Positions 51,403-61,343 of a stretch of DNA of 64,000 nt are shown in pieces. Numbering within the stretch: the first letter of the stretch is position 1; every line of letters begins with the position of its first letter. The DNA is from Bacteroidota bacterium (GTDB lineage Bacteria; Bacteroidota; Bacteroidia; AKYH767-A; OLB10). The notes beneath the pieces are model-generated. The model did no database searches. It was not told the DNA's origin and saw only the letters and a program-made list of their open reading frames with translations. Location of the stretch: contig JAHEYP010000009.1 in assembly GCA_023251535.1 (NCBI GenBank), forward strand, positions 36,009 through 100,008, read 5' to 3'. The translations under genes and the position numbers were made by a program.

Positions 51403-54363
51403 ATGAAATCAAAATTACTATTCACAATTATCTTTTCAACAGTACTTTTTTTTAATTGTTATTCCCAAACCGGACCGTCTATAATTTGTAATCCAAACAG
51501 TACATCACAAACAATAGATTGTGGCGATTCTGTTGTAATGAATTTCACCGTATATAACACCGGTACAAGTAATCTGGTTTATACTCCTTCAATAATTAAC
51601 AATGACACAGTGAAGGTGCTCGTGTTTATGTCAGGAGTAGATACCCTTCAAGAATATTTAAATACCATAAATATTATTCTTCAAAATAATCCTAGATTAA
51701 TCATTACTAAATTTTACGGGAATGATACTTCCTTGTTAGCAGCAACGATGGCATATCAAGACATACTTCTTTTTCCGGAAAATGAATCGCTCGGGAATGT
51801 CAATTATTCGCTGTTTTCAAATGTTATAAAGGATATTACTTCAAAAGGAAAAACAATTATAATATGCGGATCTTCAGGAACGTTGGCAGATCGTATTTTT
51901 GAAATGAACTTGTTCACCGGGAGTTTTGTAAGTAATTACAGCGGATTTTTGCAAGTTAACAGCACCTATCAGAATGATCCTATACTAAATCAAGTTCCCT
52001 CATCATTTTTCTCGGCCTCATCTACTTCTGCCTATTCAATTACGAATGCAGATGTTGTTCCTTTAGTCGTTAATGCCGCAGGGAATAATATCGTGTTTTA
52101 CCGAAATATTGGCCTGTCAAAAGCAATTTGTATTGGGTTTGATTATTTTTCTTCTAATCCTTCAACTTCTAAGTTGTTAGCGAATGCAATTAATTCCTCA
52201 AAGCACTATGAAAACACTCCTGAAATAACGAATTCCGGTAGTTTAAATATTTTACCAGGTGACTCAACTGTGATATCGGTGCTTTTTAACAGCCTAAACC
52301 TTGAAGCGGGATTACATCAATATAACCTATTGTTGAGTTCAAACGATACCGTTCAATCAGAACTATATGTACCGATAGAAATTAATCTGAATTTACGTCC
52401 TAGAATCCTTGTCCTGAGCGACTGTTCACATTTAGATACAGTCTATATCAACGAAACTTCAATTGAACCGCTTAATGTAATGAATTTAGGATGTGACTCG
52501 TTAAGGATTACGGGTATTCAATTTTCTGATCCTGGCTTCTCTTGCGTCGAATCTTCTTTTATAGTTCCTCCTTCATCTAGCTACAAATTAAATGTCATTA
52601 AGAACATCGCATCAGCGGGAATATTAAACGGCACTGTTACGTTTTATAGTAACGATATTGATACGACTGTTTGTTTAAGTACGATAGTCTTACAAAGACC
52701 ATCTCTAGAAATACTCCTTGACACTATTCATTTGGATTTTGATCTCTGCCAAGATTCCATCGTTTTTCCTATTTACATTCATAATACCGGGTTGGGTCAA
52801 CTGGATTATAGTTTTTTTCCAAGTATAGTAGATTCATCACGAATTCTTGCTTACTATGACGGCTCGGATTTGGGGACTTTTGGAGAATATAAAAACACTA
52901 TTAAAGCACTAAAACAGATCACTCCTAAAGTGTCAATTGATTCAACCAATACGGGCGACTCAACTCTATTGGCAACTAAACTGCAGGGGAAGAACGTATT
53001 ACTTTTTATCGAACAAGAAAATGCTAGCAATGTTAATTACTCATTATTAAAAAATACTATTAAGAATTATCTTGATACCGGTGGGGTGGTTATATTTTGT
53101 TCAGATGATTCGTATTCTCATAGACTAACAACATTAAATTTATTTACCGGATCATATTCTAATATAACGAATAATATGACATTTAATATTTTAAATTCAA
53201 GTGACCCAATAGTTCAACAGGTTTTGCCTCCATTTGTAGGAATTACAATCACTTTTCCGATAATATTTTCGAATCCAGATATTGTAAATATTGTTTCTCA
53301 AGCACAAGGATCTGCAATTGCTTATCGAAATATTGGATACGGAAAAGTAATTTACTTAGGTTTTGATTATTCCTCATATAATTTGAATATGGCCAAAGTA
53401 TTAGCAAATTCAGTAAAACTTTCCAATATAGATGAACTATCCGGGTTAATTCATGCTACTCCGCAATGGGGTTCTGTCTCTGCTCTCGACTCTCAGTTAA
53501 TAAACATTACAGTATTTAAAAGTGACTTAATGTTAGGAAATTTTTCAAGTTCAATTAAACTGTCTACAAATGACCCCAACCTCCCAGTTTTATTTTTACC
53601 GATCAATGTCACGGTCGATTCACTCATGTGTCCTGATTTCTCCGAAAATCGAGATAGTTGCAAGGGCTTGGTAGCTTTTACAAGTAACATTTCTGGCGTA
53701 AATTATACTTGTCATTGGGACTTCGGCGATGGCACAGTTTCAAATGCGATTAATCCAAGTCATGTTTATAACACAAGTGGAAATTATAATGTTGTCTTGC
53801 AAAGTACACTTAACTTTATTGTAGAAACAAAAACAAAAAACATTTATGTGAACCATTATAATCCAAATATAACCAGGAGCGGTTCCTTGTTAGTTGGACA
53901 ACCCATACAATTTACTGCAGGTGCCGCAGTAGTTAATAGTTGCAGTTGGGATTTTGGCGACGGTACAACAGCTAATACTAATCCCGTTTCACATACTTAT
54001 ACTTCAGGAGGCACATATGTTATCACGAATATTTCAACGGATAATACTTGCATTGATACATCAACAATGACGGTTGTTATAGGCGTCACTGGTATTGATC
54101 AAATTGACAATAATTTCGAACTTAATGTAAACCCAAATCCTTTTAAAGGGGAATTACAAGTAAAATATTCGTTAAAATCAAGCAATACAGTTTCAGTTAT
54201 TTTGAAGGACTTAACCGGTAGAATAGTTGAAATAGTAAAAGAAAATGAATCGACTACTCCCGGAGACCATACATCTAATATTAAATTCTCAACCCCAGGA
54301 CTGTATTTACTCGAGTTAACCGTCGGGAATAATACCATTATTAAACGAGTAGTTTCATTGTAA
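51403..54363 (+). CDS. Large secreted protein with two unnamed repeat modules, PKD domains and T9SS sorting domain
   Basis: 986 residues. Signal peptide MKSKLLFTIIFSTVLFFNCYS, then QTGPS. Two related modules of about 195 residues (about 70-265 and 480-672) run from a K/RxLxxY/F strand through a DILLF-like strand and a TIIICGSSG-like strand to YRNIGxxKxIxxGFDYxS. The pattern resembles a glutamine-amidotransferase-like (ThuA-type) flavodoxin fold without an obvious catalytic triad. Between them is a HYDIN/ASPM-like beta domain (about 335-430; NLGCDSLRITGI). Two PKD domains follow (WDFGDGTVSNAINPSHVY; WDFGDGTTANTNPVSHTY), then a T9SS type A end (VNPNPFKGELQV). The next gene has the same modules. 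Confidence 0.8.
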   Translation: MKSKLLFTIIFSTVLFFNCYSQTGPSIICNPNSTSQTIDCGDSVVMNFTVYNTGTSNLVYTPSIINNDTVKVLVFMSGVDTLQEYLNTINIILQNNPRLIITKFYGNDTSLLAATMAYQDILLFPENESLGNVNYSLFSNVIKDITSKGKTIIICGSSGTLADRIFEMNLFTGSFVSNYSGFLQVNSTYQNDPILNQVPSSFFSASSTSAYSITNADVVPLVVNAAGNNIVFYRNIGLSKAICIGFDYFSSNPSTSKLLANAINSSKHYENTPEITNSGSLNILPGDSTVISVLFNSLNLEAGLHQYNLLLSSNDTVQSELYVPIEINLNLRPRILVLSDCSHLDTVYINETSIEPLNVMNLGCDSLRITGIQFSDPGFSCVESSFIVPPSSSYKLNVIKNIASAGILNGTVTFYSNDIDTTVCLSTIVLQRPSLEILLDTIHLDFDLCQDSIVFPIYIHNTGLGQLDYSFFPSIVDSSRILAYYDGSDLGTFGEYKNTIKALKQITPKVSIDSTNTGDSTLLATKLQGKNVLLFIEQENASNVNYSLLKNTIKNYLDTGGVVIFCSDDSYSHRLTTLNLFTGSYSNITNNMTFNILNSSDPIVQQVLPPFVGITITFPIIFSNPDIVNIVSQAQGSAIAYRNIGYGKVIYLGFDYSSYNLNMAKVLANSVKLSNIDELSGLIHATPQWGSVSALDSQLINITVFKSDLMLGNFSSSIKLSTNDPNLPVLFLPINVTVDSLMCPDFSENRDSCKGLVAFTSNISGVNYTCHWDFGDGTVSNAINPSHVYNTSGNYNVVLQSTLNFIVETKTKNIYVNHYNPNITRSGSLLVGQPIQFTAGAAVVNSCSWDFGDGTTANTNPVSHTYTSGGTYVITNISTDNTCIDTSTMTVVIGVTGIDQIDNNFELNVNPNPFKGELQVKYSLKSSNTVSVILKDLTGRIVEIVKENESTTPGDHTSNIKFSTPGLYLLELTVGNNTIIKRVVSL

Positions 54364-54399
54364 TTAAAGTATCAGTAAATATAATTTGAAGTTGATCAT

Positions 54400-57300
54400 A
54401 TGAAAACAAGATATACTAGAACAAATTGGAATAGCGTGATTTTAGTGCTATCAACATACTTTTGTTTTATAGTTACTCCACTAATTTCAAGCGTACCCAA
54501 TAATTCCGGTTCACAGTTTGTTAATAGTTCGGGAACGGTTTTTCACTATAGTGGAACAGACAACACAATAGATTTTATTCGGGTAGCTCCATCCGAAAAA
54601 ATTTCGGAGCTGGAGCATTTAAAGTGGCTTGTAAATGACATTTTAAGATTACCTAAGACACAAAGCTTGTCATTAATAAAAACATCACAGGATCAATTAG
54701 GTTATACTCACTATAGATATCTGCAAACCAATTTCGGTATTCCTGTGGAAGGAGCAATGTATTTAGTTCATTGTAAAGAGGGGAAAGTTGTATCTGCAAA
54801 TGGGAAAGTTAAAAAGATTGAAACTAATCCACCGGCCCCATATTTATCCGCTAAAAAGGCATATAATGTTGCATGCAATTCTGTCCCTACAATTGAATCT
54901 GTTTCAATTGTAAAATCTGCGAATGTTCAAGATAAATTAGTTTGGATAGAAGACACCAACAATAATTTCAAATTAGCTTACCAATTCGAAATTAAAACAA
55001 CTGACATCCTAAATCATTCTATGGTTTTTGTTGATGCCGGAAATGGAGAGGTTTTAAATAAATTGGATCTCATTCAGTATTCTAATAAACCAACAGTTGC
55101 AAAATCGGCGTATTATGGAAATGTTACTATAAATGTAGACAGTATTTCTCCCAATAATTACCGATTGCTTTCAGATAAGCAAAGCTGTTTATTGGAAACA
55201 AAAACATACGAAAACAGATATTATTTACCGCTAAGAGAAATACAAGATAGTGATAATAGTTGGGATTCTACAACAATTCATCAATATGAAATAGATGCAC
55301 ATTATAGTTTGGAAGCAGTATACGATTACTTTTATACTACTTTCGGAAGAAATTCAATTGATAATGCTGGTTCGCCAGTAACAGTGGGAGTTCATTATGG
55401 CAATTGGACAAATACCGCCACTTATTCAACTGATGCAATTATGTGTGGAGATGGTGATCGTGTACTTTATCGCCCTTTTACATCAATTGAAATGATTGGA
55501 CATGAATTTGCGCACGGAATTATATCGAATGAATTGTCTAATGTTTATGTTAATACTCCTGAAACCAGAAGTTTAATTGAGGGTATCTCAGATTGTTTTG
55601 CAGTTGCGGTTGATGTTTTTAAATACCCGAACGGTGCCAACTTTTTAATTGGAGATAAAGAAAGTATTTCTCATAGACCAATAAGAAGCATTAGTAATCC
55701 GGAGTCTTTATCACTTCCAGAAACCTACAGAGGGGAAAATTGGGACGACTATGATTATACTTCAAATGGTACAGTAGTTGGCTATTGGTTCTTTATGCTT
55801 TCACGGGGTGGTAGTGGAATAAATAGTTTTCAAGAGGCATATGTTGTCGATTCAATTGGTATGGGTAAGGCAGCAAACATTTTGTATCGAACGGTCGTTA
55901 ATTATTTTACAAGTACTTCTCTTTACTCCGAATTTAGTTATGCAACTATTCAATCAGCTGTTGATTTATATGGAGTCTGTTCGCCCGAAGTTAAAAGCGT
56001 TATAGATGCTTGGAAAGCTGTCGGAGTAAAAAACGATTTTATTTTAAATAGAAAGGCAAGTTTCATAACTGACAAAAATTATTCTTGCAATGGTCCAACA
56101 ACATTATCGTTTACAAATACATCTATTAACGCAACAAATTATTTATGGTACTTTGGCGATGGCGATACAAGTACAGTGGTTAACCCCACACATACATATT
56201 CCGCAACGGGAAACTATGATGTTACACTAATAGCATACAATCAAATTGATTGTTCGGTTAATGATACGATCATAAAAGAAAATTGTATTTCGATATCGAA
56301 TTCTAGTCCTGTTATAGCAGCGAGCTGTAATGGTACAACTCCAAATGTACTTAATATAGGAATAAAAAATGTTCAACTAAATACAATAAACCATAGTTCC
56401 GATTATGCTTACAACGAGGGGAATCTGGATTTAACATGTACTGAAAGGACAGAAATCGTTAGCGGAAGTACGCCATTGCTTACAGTCACAACCTTTAACA
56501 CAAATGAGATTATAAAAGCTTGGATCGACTATAATAATGATGGAATATTTAATACCACTACTGAGGAAGTATTTTATAAAACAAGTGGATCAAATGTAAA
56601 TTCGGACTATATCTTAAACACGTCCAATGCTGTCCTTAATGTTCCTCTAAGAATGAGAATAGCAGGAGGAACCTCCAATATTCCTACGCCTTGTAACTTT
56701 TATCATGATCAAGCAGAAGATTATAGTATAGTATTTATTGACGATTCACTACCTCCTTCAGTTGATTTTGTTGCCAATAATCGCAAGGTATCTACGAATT
56801 CAAGTATAAAGTTTCAAGGAGTTTCGAAACAAAAAATTTCTAGCTGGCAATGGTCTTTTCCGGGAGGGAATCCTTCCTCTTCTACTATTGCAAATCCAGT
56901 AGTTTCTTATTCTTCGCCCGGCGTTTATTCAGTTACACTTATAGTAACTAATAGTTGGGGTACTGATAGCATTACAAAAACAAATTATGTGTATGTAGCT
57001 GAAAAATATAATTTATGTGCCACCACCACTCAATCTACTTTGCCATTCGGTGAATTATATGACAATGGAGGCCCTAATAGTAATTATTCAATGGATAGCC
57101 ATTGTGGATTCGTTATAGATGCCGGTTGTAATAAAAGATTAAAACTGCATTTGGAATATTTAACAATAGCCCCAACAACCACTAGATTAAAAATTTATGA
57201 GGGAACAGACTCAACAGGTAAACAGGTATGTAGTTATGATAGAAATCAAAAAAACATTGATTTTGTAATTAATTCAGGCTCAGTTTGTATTCGATTCAAT

Positions 57301-60300
57301 TCATATTACGGTGGTGTGTCGTCAGGTTTTAAATTAGTATGGGAGGCTGAAGATATTTTAAAACTTAAGCCGACAGCTTCATTCTCTTTATCAACTATAA
57401 ACCCGGCACTCTATAGTGATGTACAATTTACTGATTTGTCTACTGATTTGCCTACATCATGGCTTTGGGATTTTGGTGACGGAAGCTCTTCGACAAAACA
57501 TAACCCAAGTCATAAATATACTACCCCTGGCACGTTTCAAATAAAACTAATAGCTCGCAATTGTGTTGGAGTAGATTCCTCTTTTCAGACTATAGTAGTA
57601 CAAGGTCCTCCGATTTTTAACTATTCTCCTCAATACTATGAAGATACTTTAAGTTGCAATGATTCTTTAACATTCCCCATTACTATTAAAAATACCGGAT
57701 CCGGAAATTTAATATTTGAAAGCTATAGAATAGAAGCTGATTCTATGCGATTGCTCATCTTCGCACCAGGCAACAACATTGAAAATATTAGTGATTTGTT
57801 TCCGCAGTTTAAAAATTTAAATCTTTATTACCCGAATTATAAAACTAGTGTTCTAGATATTGGAGATCCTGATCTATTGGACTCTGCAATGAAAAATAAC
57901 GATATACTAGTCTTTAGTGGTTATATTTTGCATGATTTCAACTTTAGCGCATTTAAAGATGTAGTCAATGGAATACTTGCTGAGGGTAAAACGATTATTT
58001 TTTCCCAAGATTTCGATCAATCCGGAAATTTATTAAGAGAACTGGGATTATTAAAAGGTTCTTTAGATAATGTTTCGGGCAATCTTTCAATTACTAATTT
58101 GAGTGATGAATTGGCAGCCAATATGCCGGCACCAACAACAGGGAATGGCTTTGCATACAATACTTCAGATAATGACATAGTTCCAATCTTAATCTGTTCT
58201 GGAAAGCCAATAGCTTTTTATAAGAATATTGGAGGTGGTAGAATAGTGTACAGCGGAATTTATAGTTACCCAATTCCTGCTGTAACTTCTAGGTTTTTAG
58301 CAAATGTTCTTAAAACATCAAAGGGCGCATTGCCATCAATGATAGATTTAAATTGGCCATTTAGTGATACAATTGCACCAAACGATTCTGTAACGATTGA
58401 TGTAAAATTGAAGAGTGATAGATTATCAAATGGTGTTTACAATAAAGTCATCTCATTCAAAATTAACGACAACTCTAACCCAATTATTGACTTCCCTATA
58501 TTTTTGACTGTGACAGGAGAACCGCAAATAGGCTTGAATAAATCATGTATTAATTTTACTTCTAAATCTCCTTATGATTTAATCCAAGATTCTATTTTAA
58601 TTTCAAATTTAGGATGTGATACTTTACGAATTGATTCTATCACATTTTCAAGTAATGTATTTAGCACAAACAATACATCGTTTAAAATCAAGCCTCATAG
58701 CGCATTCAATTTGATTGTGAATAATGTGCAAGCTCAAGTTGGTGCCCTTAATGCAACTATGAATATTTATTCGAACGATATTGATACATCTATTTGTCTA
58801 AATTCAAATGTACTTGCTGGTCCTCATATCACCGCAATTCAACCATCACAAATTGCCGATACTACTGGCCTTTGTGTTGATACAATGTATGTAAATATAG
58901 TGGTAGCTAATACCGGATATTCTAATTTGCAAGTGCAAACTTCAGCCACTAGCACGAAAATCAAACGCGTGCTTATTTATTATGATGTTTCAGATTTTCC
59001 TTGGTCAACTTTGTATTCAAGTGCTAAGGCCGCGATGTTAAATAATAACCCCAATATATTGATCGATTCTACAAACACTTCTGATTCGATCGCTTTGCGA
59101 AATATGTTACTGAATACTGATATTTTAGCTATTACCCGAAATGCATTTAATATTGATTGGAACTTTACTGCTAATATATACCCAATAATGAATGAATTTA
59201 TTCTTAATGGAGGAACAATTATTGATTTAGCAAACCCATTGTATGAAATGAATTGGTTTACACCTTGCCCATTCATATCTTATTATAACTTAAATAATGG
59301 AACTAATGGTAATGTAATAACAGGAATAAATTCAGATAGTTGTCTAAATGGATTACCGCTTCAATTTAGCTCCGCCTATTATTCGGTTGAAATGAATTCT
59401 ATGATAGACTTTACACCTTTGATTATGGAAAGCAATACTAGTAACGTTACCGTTTTCAAAGAAAAATTTGGGTTAGGAGAGATTTATTACCTTGGGTTTT
59501 CAGGATATGCACCAAATTCTTCGGAAGCATTATTGCTTTCAAATTTGATTAAATTTAACCATGTTGACAACCCTGTAGTTCCTATTTATTCATCCACAAC
59601 GTATATTATTGCCCCGGGTGACACACAGAACATTTCTATACCAATTTCTGTCGACTCATTAAGTGATGGAATTAACTATTTAGATTTTACGTTGGTTTCA
59701 AATGATCCAATTGATTCTATTATACACGTAACTTCTGAAGTTTTTGTTAAGCACTCTTCTTGCGCAGAAATTTCATTTGTAGAAGATTCTTTATGTGGTG
59801 GAACTGTTTATTTTACCGGATCATCTAATCAGTATACTACTTCAAAATATTGGGATTTTGGCGACGGATCAACTGGTTCTGGTAATATAATCAACCATAC
59901 TTATGCAGCACCTGGAACGTATTTTGTTCAATACACAACTTGTGTAGGTAATCTTTGTGACAGCATTACTTACCCAATTGTAATTGATTCTGTTAACGGA
60001 CCTAGAAAAGCGTGTATTCCTCCAAATCTTCCAACATGTTGTAATGTAGGAATTATGAATGTAAGCATAGCGGATATTAATAACAGTACGCAAAATGCAA
60101 CAGAGGGATATAAGGATTTTGCTTGCTCAATAGGAACGAATCTTCTATTAGGGGAGTATTATCCTATAGTAATTACTACAGGATCTACCGGAAAAGAAAA
60201 TGTGGGCGTTTGGATTGATTATAATAATGATGCTGTTTTCCAAACCTCTGAGAAAGTGCTTAATTCAACCAATACAATTATTAATCACACCGGATCATTT

Positions 60301-61197
60301 ATAGTTCCTATGAATGCAGTTACCAATAAACAGCTTAGGATGAGAGTTGTTGATCAAGGAAGCACATATCCTTCAACGTATCCTTGTACCGGAACTGGAA
60401 ATGGTCAATCAGAAGACTACTACGTTTATATTTCACCTAGTACACAAGCCCCACAAGCGGCAATTATCTTTGGGTCTTATGATTCATGTAATATGACGGT
60501 CTCATTCATCGATTCTTCTAGAAATGTACCGGACACGTGGTACTGGGATTTTGGCGATGGTGATACATCTTCTTTACGAAATCCTATACATACTTTTGCT
60601 AATGCAGGATCGCATACTGTAACATTAATCGCAAGCAACGCTTTCGGATCCGATACTACGTTTATTACATTTAATTTATTCAAGTTTGTAACTAACCTCA
60701 ATATTTCCGGCGTGTTTACCCAATTGCAGCCAATAGTATTTACAGCAACAAGTAATCCTACCGCAATATCATGCCTTTGGGATTTTGCTGATGGCACAAC
60801 ATCTACATTAAATCCAGTTACTCATACTTTTATAGGAGGAGGAGTTTACCAAATTGTAAATACTACTTCTGATGGTACTTGTACTAATATAATCCATCAA
60901 ACGATCTATATTGGTGGCGTTGGACTAGAAGAAAACAACGGTTTGAATAATTTCGATATTTCTCCAAATCCTTTTATTGACCAATTAAATGTCGAATACA
61001 ATCTAAATTCACAAAGGAAAGTTTCGCTTAAACTACTTGATATAGCAGGTAGAGAAGTAAATTGTATCGTATTAGATCAACTTCAATCGGCAGGCCAATA
61101 TCATTACTCATTTGCAGATGTGAAAGCCGGTGTTTATATGATTGAACTTACAGTTGATAATCGAAAAGAAACCCGAAAAGCAGTAAAAATCAAATAA
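54400..61197 (+). CDS. Giant secreted M4-type metallopeptidase-like multidomain protein with T9SS sorting domain
   Basis: 2265 residues. After the N-terminal hydrophobic segment come an FTP-like propeptide (about 60-225) and an M4 thermolysin-like domain (about 230-545) with zinc ligands H368 and H372 in GHEFAHG and E394 in LIEGISD. The usual catalytic histidine near residue 454 looks replaced. Next: PKD (575-615), GEVED-like (650-780), PKD (785-865), CUB-like (875-985), PKD (990-1068), repeat module (1115-1305), HYDIN-like beta domain (1375-1475), repeat module (1522-1720), PKD (1790-1860), GEVED-like (1880-2012), two PKD (2015-2170) and a T9SS type A end (ISPNPFIDQLNVEY to AVKIK). It likely acts outside the cell. 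It shares modules with the gene 36 bp upstream. Confidence 0.85.
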   Translation: MKTRYTRTNWNSVILVLSTYFCFIVTPLISSVPNNSGSQFVNSSGTVFHYSGTDNTIDFIRVAPSEKISELEHLKWLVNDILRLPKTQSLSLIKTSQDQLGYTHYRYLQTNFGIPVEGAMYLVHCKEGKVVSANGKVKKIETNPPAPYLSAKKAYNVACNSVPTIESVSIVKSANVQDKLVWIEDTNNNFKLAYQFEIKTTDILNHSMVFVDAGNGEVLNKLDLIQYSNKPTVAKSAYYGNVTINVDSISPNNYRLLSDKQSCLLETKTYENRYYLPLREIQDSDNSWDSTTIHQYEIDAHYSLEAVYDYFYTTFGRNSIDNAGSPVTVGVHYGNWTNTATYSTDAIMCGDGDRVLYRPFTSIEMIGHEFAHGIISNELSNVYVNTPETRSLIEGISDCFAVAVDVFKYPNGANFLIGDKESISHRPIRSISNPESLSLPETYRGENWDDYDYTSNGTVVGYWFFMLSRGGSGINSFQEAYVVDSIGMGKAANILYRTVVNYFTSTSLYSEFSYATIQSAVDLYGVCSPEVKSVIDAWKAVGVKNDFILNRKASFITDKNYSCNGPTTLSFTNTSINATNYLWYFGDGDTSTVVNPTHTYSATGNYDVTLIAYNQIDCSVNDTIIKENCISISNSSPVIAASCNGTTPNVLNIGIKNVQLNTINHSSDYAYNEGNLDLTCTERTEIVSGSTPLLTVTTFNTNEIIKAWIDYNNDGIFNTTTEEVFYKTSGSNVNSDYILNTSNAVLNVPLRMRIAGGTSNIPTPCNFYHDQAEDYSIVFIDDSLPPSVDFVANNRKVSTNSSIKFQGVSKQKISSWQWSFPGGNPSSSTIANPVVSYSSPGVYSVTLIVTNSWGTDSITKTNYVYVAEKYNLCATTTQSTLPFGELYDNGGPNSNYSMDSHCGFVIDAGCNKRLKLHLEYLTIAPTTTRLKIYEGTDSTGKQVCSYDRNQKNIDFVINSGSVCIRFNSYYGGVSSGFKLVWEAEDILKLKPTASFSLSTINPALYSDVQFTDLSTDLPTSWLWDFGDGSSSTKHNPSHKYTTPGTFQIKLIARNCVGVDSSFQTIVVQGPPIFNYSPQYYEDTLSCNDSLTFPITIKNTGSGNLIFESYRIEADSMRLLIFAPGNNIENISDLFPQFKNLNLYYPNYKTSVLDIGDPDLLDSAMKNNDILVFSGYILHDFNFSAFKDVVNGILAEGKTIIFSQDFDQSGNLLRELGLLKGSLDNVSGNLSITNLSDELAANMPAPTTGNGFAYNTSDNDIVPILICSGKPIAFYKNIGGGRIVYSGIYSYPIPAVTSRFLANVLKTSKGALPSMIDLNWPFSDTIAPNDSVTIDVKLKSDRLSNGVYNKVISFKINDNSNPIIDFPIFLTVTGEPQIGLNKSCINFTSKSPYDLIQDSILISNLGCDTLRIDSITFSSNVFSTNNTSFKIKPHSAFNLIVNNVQAQVGALNATMNIYSNDIDTSICLNSNVLAGPHITAIQPSQIADTTGLCVDTMYVNIVVANTGYSNLQVQTSATSTKIKRVLIYYDVSDFPWSTLYSSAKAAMLNNNPNILIDSTNTSDSIALRNMLLNTDILAITRNAFNIDWNFTANIYPIMNEFILNGGTIIDLANPLYEMNWFTPCPFISYYNLNNGTNGNVITGINSDSCLNGLPLQFSSAYYSVEMNSMIDFTPLIMESNTSNVTVFKEKFGLGEIYYLGFSGYAPNSSEALLLSNLIKFNHVDNPVVPIYSSTTYIIAPGDTQNISIPISVDSLSDGINYLDFTLVSNDPIDSIIHVTSEVFVKHSSCAEISFVEDSLCGGTVYFTGSSNQYTTSKYWDFGDGSTGSGNIINHTYAAPGTYFVQYTTCVGNLCDSITYPIVIDSVNGPRKACIPPNLPTCCNVGIMNVSIADINNSTQNATEGYKDFACSIGTNLLLGEYYPIVITTGSTGKENVGVWIDYNNDAVFQTSEKVLNSTNTIINHTGSFIVPMNAVTNKQLRMRVVDQGSTYPSTYPCTGTGNGQSEDYYVYISPSTQAPQAAIIFGSYDSCNMTVSFIDSSRNVPDTWYWDFGDGDTSSLRNPIHTFANAGSHTVTLIASNAFGSDTTFITFNLFKFVTNLNISGVFTQLQPIVFTATSNPTAISCLWDFADGTTSTLNPVTHTFIGGGVYQIVNTTSDGTCTNIIHQTIYIGGVGLEENNGLNNFDISPNPFIDQLNVEYNLNSQRKVSLKLLDIAGREVNCIVLDQLQSAGQYHYSFADVKAGVYMIELTVDNRKETRKAVKIK

Positions 61198-61279
61198 AAA
61201 ATGCTGCTTTTTAGCGATTTCGATTGAAAATGGCTGTTATATTCAAAAGAAGTTATTATACTTGAACAATAGAATATTA

Positions 61280-61307
61280 AAGAGTCAACTTTATGTTGAC
61301 TCTTTTT
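61280..61307 (+). terminator. Terminator of the giant protein gene
   Basis: A 10-bp perfect stem, AAGAGTCAAC with GTTGACTCTT, loop TTTAT, then T-rich sequence. It covers a possible TTG start at 61293, so the next gene must begin later. Confidence 0.8.
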
Positions 61308-61343
61308 ATTTATGGGAATAGTATTTATTTAAAATCAGTTGAC

